Shown: positions 45,142 to 57,700 of the stretch, piece after piece
Layout of the letters: each line of letters starts with the position of its first letter
Numbering within the stretch: the stretch's first letter is position 1
Assembly: GCF_001640805.2 (NCBI RefSeq)
Contig: NC_066848.1
Location: forward strand, 7,269,526 to 7,333,525
Direction of reading: 5' to 3'
DNA: 64,000 nucleotides
From: Lates calcarifer
Taxonomy: Eukaryota > Chordata > Actinopteri > Centropomidae
Program-made: the position numbers and the translations under genes
Notes under the pieces: generated by a model
Databases searched by the model: none
The model's input: the letters and a program-made list of their open reading frames with translations, nothing else
What the model was told of the DNA's origin: nothing

Positions 45142-47561
45142 AGAGGAGGAGGAGAGAGAGGAGAGAGAGAGAGAGATATTATTTTTGCATACTTTGCTCT
45201 ACACCCACCTCAATCTGGGTAATAGAAAGAGAATAACCAAGACCTGTGCCAACCTGTGCTCCTATTTCTATTGGAATTCATATGGTCTGTTACAAAACTG
45301 TTATGTGATCATTCAGTTAGTGATCAAATGGAAAGTGAAAGTAAACTGCCCAACAAGTTCACCTTTGTCACAGGCAGAGCAGAGTAATTGAAGGAATTTT
45401 CACATATCCAGTGTAAATACACTGAGAGCATCTGGGTGCCTCTGAATATTATTCCCTGCTGACAGGTTTAGACAGGATATTAACTGAGAGGACCTGTCAA
45501 CAGCTGTCGAGATAACTGTTTTGTTACTGTTGCTGTCTTGCAACCAACAGAAACCCAAAATCCAATGTAACTAAGCACTCTCTCTGAAGCACTTTTTAAG
45601 ACAGACTTTACACTTTTACCTAAGTATACTTTAACACTCATGCCTTGTAACTGAGTATTTTTACACTGTGGTACTGCTTCTCTTATTTAAGTAAACAGCT
45701 ACTTAAGCACTGCCACTGCTTCTGTGTGCAAAACTTCAATATTTAACTACCAGCTAAGAAAGAACAATCACCAGAATGTACAGACCCCTGTACAGAAACT
45801 GCAGATATGCTTCACTTTTTCTACACACTGCACATCTACCCATAATGCAAAGGTGACCACATTCTACATAATCACTGACAACTGATTCATTAACAACTTT
45901 TAGCAGTGTGTTAATGAATGTGGTTTAATGGTGTTGCATTGTATTTGCGTTTTCTGAAGCAAATCTTTAATGTTTGTAAAGAAAAATGTCTTGTTACAAT
46001 GCAAGTGCATCCTTACTTATAACATACAGCAGTCTGTCCTTTGAACAAACACTTGGAAATATCCCTACATAACCCCACATAACCATGCCACTGATGTTAC
46101 CATGGTGCCACCTGGTGTCTAAAGTATGATGTACACCAAACTTCACTGAAATCCTCCCAGTGAAGCAGCATTGGCTCCTTCTTCTTTTCCTTCTTTCATT
46201 GTTGAAATTTACAGGAACTGTGGTTTACATATCCTCACACCTGCAGGGACAGAGCCTGCAGGATACTGGACAGCTTTACAGTAGGCCTAGTCTTTACTCC
46301 ATAGCTGAATCTTTTGCATTTCTTGCAGCTGAAACAGAAGTTAGGGGGGGAAAAACAGAAGAAGAAATGCTTGCATGAGCAGTGCTAGTCACCGCAAAAA
46401 CCAGGAAATAAGACTGCCTAAGTAGTGACCACACAACTGTCTGACTGGGAAGTGATCTCTGGGAAGTGAAGCGCAAAAAATATCTTAACAATGAGCACTG
46501 AGCATGAAAAATGGAGACAAGAGTAGTTTGGATTCCTGTCACACTGCTGCTCCTCTTATTATTCTCATACAGATGAAGATTCAAAACTCCTCTGATGGAC
46601 TCGTTCATCATCTACATGAAAATCCAATGATTTTTATGTTAATTACTGAGTCAATAGCTGCACCTCAGCCCTCCTCCTTCCCTTTAATGACCTCTGCCCA
46701 TCTCCACTTTAATATAAGGAAACTGCTGACAAAGTAGGTGCATAGTGGGATGGTCAGCCTATTTCTCATACATATTTATATATAATAATGGGTGTATAAA
46801 TATTCCATAAGTTAAAAGATTCCAGTCTGTCACCATTATTATAAATTATTCAGCCTCTACACATAGCTGCTCAGGAGATGGACCAAAGGCTTGGAGCTGT
46901 GCAAAGAAAATAGGGCTCATTTTAACGGCTAATGCTGAGATTTTGGTGAATTTACATAATCTGTCTCTTCTGCGCTTCTCTCCTCTCCTGACAAAACCAC
47001 GCACCTGCCTCAGTGTGTACGCTCCCTCGATGGACAAAGAAACCTTCACTGCAGGTCTGCTAATTGGTTTGATCATCGCGAGATTCGCATCCAATTATCG
47101 CACCTATACTCGCAGCTGCGCCCGAGGAAAATTCATCCCCACGCGGAAAATGCCCAAGAGAGCTCCAAATAACGCACATAATGCCGATTTAGTCAAAGCC
47201 ATTTCTATAAAAAGTCTTGATTTCGAGACAAACGCCCACTGGAGAGACACATTTCACATCAAATCTGAAGAATTGTTTGCTTCAATTGCAGCCAATACTG
47301 TGATGAACGTTTAGTTTTAGTGACTATAGGAGTAAAACAGATTAAAGCTGACGAAAGGAAAGTTTTTACACCAGTCACCACTGTGTTAATAAAACAATAC
47401 AACATAACTGTCACCGTTAGTAACCTGCATCCAACTTCAGAACACCTCCTGTCATCTGTTGTTTTCCGGGTTAAACCGCATCATTACAAAGATAAAGTTC
47501 CTTCCCTCCTGATATTTCCTCGTATAATTACAGCAGTAAATCTGATCAGTTTAGGTCTTAC
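44536..47561. other. rassf4 intron 1, 5' part
   Basis: Contains the CA/GA microsatellite and otherwise unremarkable A/T-rich sequence. From about 46850 to 47320 the sequence becomes richer in CpG, with an unexplained 123-residue plus-strand frame (46943-47314). I could not link it to any gene. Confidence 0.45.
45076..45176. repeat. Compound CA/GA microsatellite
   Basis: About 30 CA units followed by a GA-rich run. The CV- and HT-repeat frames around it are artefacts. Confidence 0.95.
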
Positions 47562-47690
47562 CATAGCAGAGTGTGTCCTCCGTCTTCTTCCGTAGTATCT
47601 CTGCAAGCGATGTATTCCGCTTATCGTTCGTTATCTTCATGCTTCCCCGGCCGTGCGGCATTCAGGAGCTGAGGACAAAACTGACAACGG
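47562..47690 (-). other. Probable rassf4 non-coding exon 1 and core promoter
   Basis: On the minus strand a CpG-containing segment ends in a strong donor, GCTATG followed by GTAAGACC (border at 47562). The first coding rassf4 exon starts at an acceptor at 42013, which needs an upstream exon, and this is the best candidate. It contains an ATG at 47640 opening a short upstream frame that, once spliced, would stop before the rassf4 ATG. The upstream end is not determined. Confidence 0.55.
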
Positions 47691-49581
47691 GGTGATCCAA
47701 TAGAGAGACGCGCCTTGGCATGCCTCAGCCAATCAGCTTTGAGAGTGGGCAGACTGGAGTAAGGGTTGCATACCTTTCTCCTCCTGATCAAGGTGCGTCT
47801 GAGGGCTTTGCTTCAGTCTCATCATCCACAGCAACCAACCTGTCTAACATTCTAGTCTTTAGACACCTTTTTCGCCTAATTTTATTATTTAATCTAAGAT
47901 CTTCTGGAGATCTTTTTTAAAAATTATTTTAGACCAGAAGGTGTGATGATTTAAGTTCTTATTTAAGTTCTTATTTAAGATTTAAGTTTTTATGCTGTCA
48001 TTTTATAAATTTGTTTTAGTTTGTGTTAATTTCTTTTAGTTTGTTGTGTTTTATGTTTTCCCCTCTTTTTTGTTTTGTGAATATTTCAACAAGTGTGTGT
48101 ATCCTGTACACAATACAAGCAACTAATTCTGCACATTGATTTTCTTATCACACGTGCAGTGATAAGAAAATCTAATTCTTATAGCACAGCCACCACTAAA
48201 GCACCAGCCCTGTTTTTCCAGCCCAGCAGTAAAGGAAGAAGTTCCTGTGACCTGTTAAGATTTATTTCACCCATCCTGTTTTTGAGCCTGGAACTGCCAT
48301 CTAGGAAACTATTGTAGGGTGGAAACACAAACTGTAGGAAGTCTCTCTCTCTCTCCCTCTCTTTCCCCCTGTCTGAATAGGATTTATGATTTAGCATGCA
48401 CAGAGGAAGTACAGTAAGTTATTCCAGCAGCTGAATAACTTCCCTCACAGAGAACAGCTCATTCTAAAGGATACGGGCGTGAAAAAGTTGATGGAACAGT
48501 TATGGAAGTGGACTGCAAATACTGACATCCCTTTCCTCTCCCCTCTTTATTATTGGGTCACTCAGCTGCTAATTGACCAGATATCATTGTGAAGAGGACA
48601 ATGCAGCCCAATGAGGGGCAAACCCAGCAAACTCTGGACAAGGCCTCTCTGTTCTCTCCAGAAAACACCAGAACATCTCTCCCCTCCTGACTGGACTCAC
48701 ATGTCATGGCTTTGATATGATGCACAAAAAACATGTTTAAAGGGTTGAATGAATGAATGACACTTTGTAGTTGATGGGGGATGTAGTTTGTGTCTATATA
48801 TGGAGAATAACCCAGTTGTTTCACCCGCAGGCTATTTACTGTATGTGTGTTTTCACAAGTCTGCTGTCTGGTCCCAGTTCTCAGTGAGGTGCTCTCTGAT
48901 GAATGAGGCTCTCTGCTTTTATTGATTCTCTCCTTAAGCTTTGATGCTGCGGAGAGATTGCCTCTTAAGGCTACATACAGTTATATACCTACACAGTTCA
49001 GTGAACAAAGGACTGAGGGATACAGTGTGTGTACAGAGTGTGTGTGTGTGTGCGCGCCTGTGTTTTGACAGAGCAAAACAGTATTGATTTATGACCTGAA
49101 CAAAAGAGGAATGTCTGTATGGAGAATTGTATCCTGTGTAGCGTGATAAAACAACAGAGAAACAAATGAAATGTTAATACAGACTTTTCATACTCGCCCT
49201 TGTATCACAAATATGCTAATTTCAGGGTGATTTATAGAGTTTGGGTCCGATTCACGCATCCTTTTGATATCATCAATGCACAGTGTGTGACGTATTATTA
49301 ATACATGAATAGTACTTGTAATTATGTTTGGTGTTTTGGTGAATCACAGGCCTATGGTGGCGCTCTGATGGGTGATCTGATGTTTCTCTCATCACCATAA
49401 TAACGCTGGCGCTCCTCCCCGAGCTCCGTCTCCATGGCCACCGCTCACACACGACAAACACACAATGAGGAGACTTGAATGTGACTAACACATGCACCTG
49501 CACAGGCTCCAGTGCCTGCTGCTCCCAGCCACATCCACATGTGTTTTCTCTGACGCTGAATGAACCAAACAGTTGATCTAA
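47691..49581. other. rassf4 to tmem72 intergenic region
   Basis: About 1.9 kb with T-rich stretches (47930-48080) and no supported gene. A GT run lies at 49030-49052. Confidence 0.5.
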
Positions 49582-49587
49582 TTTATT
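49582..49587 (-). terminator. Possible tmem72 polyadenylation signal
   Basis: AATAAA on the minus strand about 480 bp beyond the tmem72 stop. Confidence 0.4.
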
Positions 49588-50069
49588 ACCTTATGAATAA
49601 TGGATGCCTCAGTAACTGGATTGGATTGCTCTTCAATCAATGCTGGCTATCAGATTAAAAGCAACCCATGTGCACATATAGCTACAAATGGTTTAATTTC
49701 TTTCAATTTCTACATTTGAAGCTGTTTTTAAAAATACATAATAATAGATTTCACACATCAAATTTTCCTTTTGAACAAATAGATCTTTTTGAAGTAAAAA
49801 ATATACAAATCAGTAGTAATAAAAAAAACTAATAATCCTCATATTTTAGTTGTGTAATTACATACAATGCACACAACCTTATTACCAAACACTTTAAAAT
49901 ACTTAAATGTCTTATTTTGGCTGGTCAGATATTTTAGACATATATTATATATGGTATTTTCAGCTAAATAAAAGTCAGCACCAGCTAATTGCATTCAGTA
50001 TGACTACATTACATATGCTTTCCATCATGTGATATCAGTAAGGAGCTCAATCTGAGCTCAGAGGGACGT

Positions 50070-53000
50070 TCAGTCAGTAATCATAGGTGCAGTGTCTGAG
50101 GTGGTGTCTGGCTCCGGCTCACAGTAGCTGTCCATCTCCTCCATCTCTCTTTCCACAGGCTCCTCCTTACCTCTGAAGCTTATCAGCCTCCTCTCTTTCC
50201 ACCACCTCCTCTCTCCATCTGTGTCTTTAGGTGCTGCTGTCTGCTCCAGCTCCAACATGGCCTGGACACTCTCTCCTCGCTCTCCCAGGCCGAGGCGGTG
50301 GTCCCTGCTCGCAAGAGCCATTCCCCCCCCCCTCCTTCCTGTCACCATGTGGAAGAAAGAGATAGTGTTGTTGTCCGAGCCCGCTCCCTCTGTCACACAG
50401 ACGGTGTTCGGGCCTTGGTCACGGTAGCTCTCCTGTGGCCTTTTGGGGGATTTGGTCTTTGTTTTCTTGCTGAGTATGAAGTTGAAAAAGGCTGTCACCA
50501 GAAGCATTGTCCCTGGAACCAGAACATATATTTCTATTTGTCTTTTTTCAGGGAAGCCATATTTACATGTCACAGTAGGAAAAGCAAGGGTGCAAATAAT
50601 AAAATGAAAGATGGATGAATTCCATTTAGCTGTTTCAGGTTCAGGGTCTGGTTGACTGTCACACTGCCAAGGTTTACTGGGACGACTGAACCAAAAAAAA
50701 AAAAAAAAAAGCAAACATTACTGTAATTATTAGTTTAAGTTTTGAACCATTTTACCTGGGATAATTGCATGCCACACCAACACAGGGTGCAAGAAGCACA
50801 CCACTGACATGATGGAGTAATAGAGGAACTTATGGAAGCCTCCAATGCGAGCCATCTTCCCCCACAACACAAACAGCTGCCAGTCGGGAGGACAGCTACA
50901 GAGATAAAGAGGAAGAAGAGGAGGGAGGAGACAGGCTTTGTGTCATGCACACAGCCAGGTGAAACCAAATTTAAGGTATTTTTATGATAAAAACAGTCAA
51001 ATATGTGGATGCTACTATGGCAGACATTGTGACTAACAAAATCCATGCTTAGATTTAAGGTTTTTTATACCTGCTTTGAACTGACAAACTTCATAGTAGG
51101 TTAAAAATGACCTCAGAGAATATGTGGTTTTCCCGCTGTGTATTTGTGCTACAGTATCCATGCAAAACAGAGATTGCAGACTGTGTTTAGACACAGTTGC
51201 AATTGAGTGTTGTACTCACGGTAGACACATAAACAGGAGAGCATCCAGGAAATAGGCCAACTCAAACATCATGATGGCAACAGATGACACCCTGGGAGGA
51301 AAAACAAGCTTATAGCCAGATGAAACTGTTGCAGTCTCAGTGATAAAATCAGTAAACTCTTTCCAAACTATGTAAACACGATCTAAATATGTCAGTTTCT
51401 TTGTATTTTATCTAGGGCTGTGGGTGAAGATTGCATCGCTAAGTTTTTTTAACAAAGGGGAAAACATGTGGTAGCAAAAGACCGCTTCAAATTCCCCGTG
51501 CAAAACACAAAAAGATATCACTTTCATATGGTGCAGAAAATTTGGCACTTAGCAGTTGTATGTGTTTTTTTTTCTTAACAAAAAAAAAAAGCCTGTATCT
51601 GTAATCCAGTGAACCAGAAAAATGCCCCCAGTGTGTGTGTACTGACAGAATTAACAGCCTTGCATTTCTGGTCTCCTCTGGGAGATGTTTTCCTGTGGCT
51701 CTGTGGGAGTTTGGCTGTGAGCCACAGAGATAATAAGAAGTAGCACTGAAGGACTGGTCTCCTCTCTGCCCTCTGCACCTTGCTTCATCCCTCTGATTCC
51801 TTCTCAACATTTCCTTGCAAGTGTGTGTATATATACTGTATGAGCGATTATGACTGCAGGTACAGTAGTATAACTGTTTTCTCAAAGCCCTCAGGCCACA
51901 CATTCTTTGCCATATTAAAATCCAGACAGCCTGTTTGTAAGTAAGGAATGCCACCAGTGTAGTCTGAAGTAGGCCGAAGTCATGAGCACTTTGGCACATT
52001 ATATTATGAGGTACTCTACAAAAACCTGAGCACTTACAGTAGGTAGATGCCAAGGCTGCTGAATTCTCCCTGTTGTAAGGTCTCCACTCCCACAGCACAC
52101 AGCACTGAAAAGAAACAAGTAGATAAATTACTTATTTTCCTGAGGGTTACTTATGAACTCATTCTGTCCACTAGATGTCAGACTTTGTTCATGATTTTCT
52201 CTTCAGCGGCAGCCAGCGCTGCAGTTGTCTCAAACTTATATGAACTAATATTTCCCCTGTGATGCAACTTTGCACTGTCTTTAGCATTCTTTGCCATTTG
52301 TTTTATGTATCTTTGTCATATTGCTCTCAAGGTAGTCTTTGCTGTATTCTTGCAACCATATCGTAGCTGTGATGTTCGAGGCAGTTGTAAGTAACTTATT
52401 TACGTCTTGGCTGAAAACCATTTCTCCCCTCGTCGAGCTATAAAGATTGATTTGAACTGACCTCAACTAAACCAAGTTGAAGTCATACTTTACATTCCAG
52501 AGTACGGCACTGAGCTGATGATGTGCATTATATAAAGATAAAACACTTTATTTTGGTAATTGCTGCATTGCTTCTGTCATGGTCACAAAATTTTTGCTAA
52601 TAGTTTAGTCATGCATGCTATTATGATATTACTGCCAGCAGGCTTGGTAATTTTATTTGAGTGGGCCCTTAACACATCACAGATTTTCTGCCAGTGAACC
52701 ACAATCATGACATGCAACAAAAAAAAAAAAAAGACCCCTCACCACTTGTTTGTGAAGTGGTCACCAGAGCTGGTGAGTGGTAAATGATACAAAACACCAC
52801 TTCTTTTATTCCTCTATTCTATGTAAATGAAAGCACACACTAATTTGTAAAATAACTTGTGAAAAGGAATGCTCAGCAGCAGCTGGAAGTTTCCAATTCA
52901 TTGCTCTTTTTAAGCGAGATTAACTTCGCTGTAGTGCCCTGCTGTAGTAGTGTTAAAGAAATTGTATGATATTTTGGGAAATATGGACACATTTACTTTC

Positions 53001-54750
53001 TTGCTGAGAGTTAGATGGGAAGCTCGATATCACTCTCATGCCTGTGTGGAAAATATGAAACTACTGCCAGCATGCAGTTAGCTTAGCTGAGCATAAAGAT
53101 GGGAAACAGGGGCAAACAGCTAGCCTGGCTCATCAAAATTTGCCTGCAGCTCACTAATGATGTGTTGTACTATTTCTTGGCCAGGCACAGTAACTTCCTA
53201 GCTAGGCTGGTAGGTTTGTTGCCTTTGGACAGATCCAGGCTAACTGTTTCCTTCTGTTTCCAGTGTTTATGCTTAGCTAAGATAACCTGTTGCTGGCTGT
53301 ATATATAACAGATTCAAGAGTGGTATCAGTCTTCCCATCTAACCCTCTGCGAGAAAAACCCAACATGTCAAAGTATTCCTTTATTGTGAAATCTGAGTGC
53401 TGAAAGTAAAAATGAGATGAGACAACAAAGTCTTAAAATTATAAAGAAAAGCCTGTTTTATTAACCAGTGTTTTTCCTGTGAGGTATAAAAGAGGTAAAT
53501 ATGGTTAAGTGGCGATCACCACTAAACACATGGAAACAATTTCTCTGTACTGCTTACCAGAAATTCAGAGATAGAATCAGCACCAGAGGGAAATCAAGGG
53601 AATGCAGCTAAATGGTTTCTGGTAGTTTATAGAGTGTGAGAGGAATTAACGCTGCATATACACCAGCTGGATATTAACATATATGTGCTCCCTGCATGCC
53701 TGTCTGTCTATAGAACACACACAGAGGCAGACGGGCCAACACAGACAACATGCTAACACACAAGCAGACAGACATGGGCACACGCAGACATACCATAAAC
53801 ATACACACACACACACATAGAGAATAATGCACAGAAAGCCCATGTAGGTGTGAATGTATAACAGCTTGTGATCGTATAAACCCAGTAACCCAGCTTGATA
53901 CAGAGACTTGGTTTTGGTGCGATGTGAGGCACATGTCTCTGAGTAAATGTTCAGCGTCTGCAGCTGTTTGAATTTAAGTGGAAGGGGGTCCCATATTTTT
54001 TTGAAGGAGGCAGCAACCAGAGAGCTATTTCCCCCGTGATGATTTAATGTGGCTAAGAGAGCTGCGTGCAATCTGTCCCAGCGTGCCTGAGGAAAACAGA
54101 GGAGGAGGACAATAATAGTAAGGTTATGTATTATCAAGTATGTTTTTATATGGTTCATATATCAGCCGAAAGGTGGTTAAGTGTTGATGGAGGTCAAGAG
54201 TACAGTTAGCCAACATCACCATCTGACCTTCTAATATTTCAGGTTTATGAAATCCCCCCCAAAAAACCCAGTTGGATGACCCTTTCCTGTGGGAGAGCTT
54301 AAAAATGTTGCTGAAGAAGGGGACATTTTGGAGATTGATGGGGACAAATGTTATTTCAGCACAGACCCAGAGTCAGATATCAGGTTTTTAACAACAACAT
54401 TTCACAACAGATCAAATGTAACTACTCTTACTACTACTGCTCCTGCTACTACTATTACTAATAACAATTTATGTTGAATCCTAGGTCCTGTATTTATATT
54501 TTTTTCAGCAGTATGTAAGCTCTGACTGACCAGCCTATCGCAGAGAGGATCTGGAGTCTGTTGAGCATCTGCTAGTGTATCCAAGGAACTAAATTATGCC
54601 CATACTGAAAAAATAACATGACTCAAATTTTAATTTTATTGTATTTACTTTGTTTGTTTTTATTTATATCTTACCTGTTGCTGTAGAAACACCAAGGATT
54701 CTGCAGGAAAACTCCACTACAATCCACCATACGCTCTCCGAGTTCCCCAT
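50070..54750 (-). CDS. tmem72: Transmembrane protein 72
   Basis: Five exons: 54750-54675, 52104-52038, 51291-51220, 50895-50756 and 50512-50070. All have GT-AG borders and consistent phases. They give 265 residues (human about 275). It is a multipass membrane protein of unknown biochemical role, kidney-enriched in mammals. Four hydrophobic segments are visible: [18 protein letters not shown] continuing to the exon 2 [49 protein letters not shown], and [19 protein letters not shown] basic [11 protein letters not shown] stop-transfer stretch and a long charged cytoplasmic tail follow. The tail ends [12 protein letters not shown], matching the conserved TTSDTTPII-like end of mammalian TMEM72. 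The start MGNSESVWW is the only Met that fits before segment 1. The position beside rassf4 agrees with human. Confidence 0.93.
52105..52952 (-). other. tmem72 intron 1, 3' part
   Basis: A/T-rich intron sequence containing a short poly-A run at 52720-52731. No exon is visible. Confidence 0.5.
52953..53382. mobile_element. Second copy of the palindromic MITE
   Basis: Opens TTAAAGAAATTGTATGATAT and closes with the approximate inverse. It carries the same internal words as the element in mtg1 intron 10 (GCAGTTAGCTTAGCTGAGCA, and TTTATGCTTAGCTAAG inverted). It is more diverged and about 430 bp long. Confidence 0.7.
53820..54095. other. Unexplained block in tmem72 intron 1
   Basis: On the minus strand a strong acceptor-like tract (CCTCCTCCTCTGTTTTCCTCAG pattern, ending near 54089) is followed by about 250 bp that are open in one frame and are not A/T-rich like the flanks. 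The frame continues as part of a 170-residue minus-strand reading frame (54158-53646). I do not recognise the protein, and no good donor closes the block. It could be a conserved non-coding element or a terminal exon. Confidence 0.35.
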
Positions 54751-57700
54751 GACCTCAAATACTTTCCCTTGTCAGTGTTTAAGAATTTGACACTTTACAC
54801 TTTTCTAACACTATCTGAAATAGTTGGTGGTCTAATAGCTACCAATGTAGCATTCTAGACATGTAGATAACTGTCAACTAGATGGATGGTTGTTGGTAAA
54901 AAAGCCAAAGCTGTGTAATCCATGAGTGCCATGATGTGGAGCCTCTTAAACTGGACGAGTTTACCTCGGAAAGGTTTGTGACTCAGTGCCCCTGTTGCTC
55001 CAATAGCTGCTAATCACTCACACACATGCACACACTCACACACAATAACAATACTACTTTCAGCTGCTTTAGCTTTCCACCGCGTATGTCAAGGTGAAAC
55101 TGCTCAGCTCAGGGTCAGTTTTGTATTGTATTGCATTAGAGCTGGTTAAAAATTACCTGTGATGAATTAATATAAAACTAACTCGACACACGTACATGCA
55201 CATATACACAACACACATTTTTAGAATTAGTAGTAATTTGAATGCACCCTTGAACTGTAGAACTGACACCAGTGACCTTGTTTCTCAACCAAAGTCCCCT
55301 TTTTTTGATCCCCTCCCTGCAACTTGCTCTTGTTTTCCTCTATATAATTTCACCTTGTATGGATTTCAGTGCTTTAGTGTAATCAAACTCATCAATCAGA
55401 AACACTGTATTTTTTTCAAGGTCACAGTCATACGTGCAGCCTCTACTTTGGCATGGCATGACAAAACACACTGCAGCTTGCATCAGTGAACAAAAAGCGA
55501 ACAAAATGTTTTCATGCTTAAAAATATTATAAACTCCACTTGGTGTGCAGTTTACTTTAATGCAACACCGACTCTCTGCATGTTCAATGAATAGTGTCAC
55601 ACCACAATGGAAATGGGGTAAAATACAACAAGAATAGACAGTCTTACAGAGTCTTACAAATGCGTTAATGCAAGCCCACATAATCGGTTGACGCAAGTTT
55701 GGCTGAGGTGTAATCTTGTTCAGGCACAGCGGAGGCCTACAGGAACGCGTAGTCAGACTCGCAGCACACGTACACACACACTGACTCCTGGTTGGGGCTA
55801 AAGTAAGCTACATAAATCCCTTTAAATCTCTAACAAAGACATTTTTGTGTTTCTGTACTGGTTCCACTTGTTTCCGGCTTAGCATCCAGGTTATTTGTGG
55901 CATTTATGATATAGACTGTGTCAGTGAGTGTGTATGAGCAGTGCTGCAAAAACTACTGCTATTATATGTGTAATGACACATAGCATTACAATTGGTACTA
56001 CTTTTCTGAGGATGGCACAGAGCTGTGTTTTTGCACACCTGCAGTCTTGTTAGTAAAGTATTCTTTATAAAGCATCTATAAGCTGTAACTATTGCGTTAA
56101 GCTTTATAGTCATGCATGCTTTGTCTTTTCATCTAGCTCTGTCATTCATCAAAAAGGCCCCTCCAAAGAACAGTTTAACCACCTGCCTTCTGGAAAAGAA
56201 AAGCACAGCATTCAACAAGAATTTACAGGTGCAGACATGAATATTTATTTGTTTATTTTGATGGCTTATTGGCTTATTTGATTGCTTAATCACTTCCGTT
56301 TGCTAAACTATCCGTATTTACATAGTTGTTTTATTGATAGTGCTTTACAGCGTGCCTCTTATTCACCCATGCATACGCAATGACACAACGGTTGGAGCAG
56401 AGATACCATACAAGGCCACCCACTTTATGCGATTTGATTGATAAAAGAGAAAAATAGTTTGAAGAGATCTTAATAAATTGCATGCGTGTTTAGACTGCAG
56501 TACATTATTGCACATATCCAGACATGGATGAGTGAGGAATGTTTACTGTGCATGTTAACTGAACCCATGGCCACAGCGGGCTGTGTGCTCATGTTTATTT
56601 CACATGCTTGACCCTCATGATGACATGAAAAACAGCCTCATAAAAACACAGTTTATGTTAATAAGTCACTGTGTGTTGTGAGAGGATTATTGTTGACATT
56701 TACTGTATATTGTGAGTTTTGTCAGGGAATGCCAGAGGGTGGATTGGTCTAAGTAATGGTGACTGATTGCCATCTAGTGAGACTGTAAATCTAATGTTAC
56801 AATATAAATACAGTCTGATGTTTTCATTTGGTCTGTGTGGTTATACAGACATGTCCACATCTCCTGACCAGCTGACCTCTCTTCCTCTTCCCAAAAATCA
56901 TCTACTCACACATTCTCTCTCCTTGTAATAATCTCTGCTTTATGCCTCCTCACCTTCCTCATCATCACATTCACACACACCCCTCCTTTAACTCTCCTGT
57001 GATCATGGGCATGGAACTAGAGATTAGGCATACCTCTCTCTCCTCTCTCCTCTCTCTCTCTCTGTCTCTCTCTCTCAACTTTCTCTTTTCGTTCATCCCC
57101 ATCTCGCCTGACTCAGTCCAGCGTGGGTGAGCAGATTTATTGTCTCCAGCTCCATTACTTTACTCAAACAATGTCTTCATAATCACCTCCTAAGGGCTGT
57201 TTTATCTAAAGGCCAAAAGAGGACTATGAAAGATCTCTGAACGACATGACCAATTTCAACAGAATACAGTAATAATATGATAAAGCCTTACTGGACACAC
57301 CTCATGTGTAGCCTTTACCACCAAGCCCCCTGCCATAGTGAAGATTAATTACTAAATTTGCAAATGCAGGGAGCCACCTAGTGGGAGAGAGGTGTTGGTA
57401 CATTACAGCTGAAGTGACTTCATGGTCATAATCTTGTTGATTCATGAACCACATGAGATATTAACATGCTGAAACTGACCAGGAACAAAGTGTCATGTTT
57501 CTTAACTCATTTTTTCTTTTTTCTTTCTTTCTTTTTTTTCTTTGCTCTGATCCCATTTCTAACAATACCAAAAGGTCAGGAGCATCACCCTGAGAGATGA
57601 AGCACAGACATGGGAAGGAACAGGAAAAATATGTGGTTGTGAAATAGATATGAATCATGGAGAAGGTTTTGGGAAGACACAGAGGATGTGCAATCTCTGC

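Noticed and set aside
44893..45391. Frames rich in CV, HT or YT around 45.1 kb
   Set aside because: Products of the CA/GA microsatellite.
46160..46378. 72-residue frame with a hydrophobic N-terminus resembling a signal peptide
   Set aside because: The hydrophobic run comes from a CTT/TTC-rich tract. The rest has no cysteine pattern or domain.
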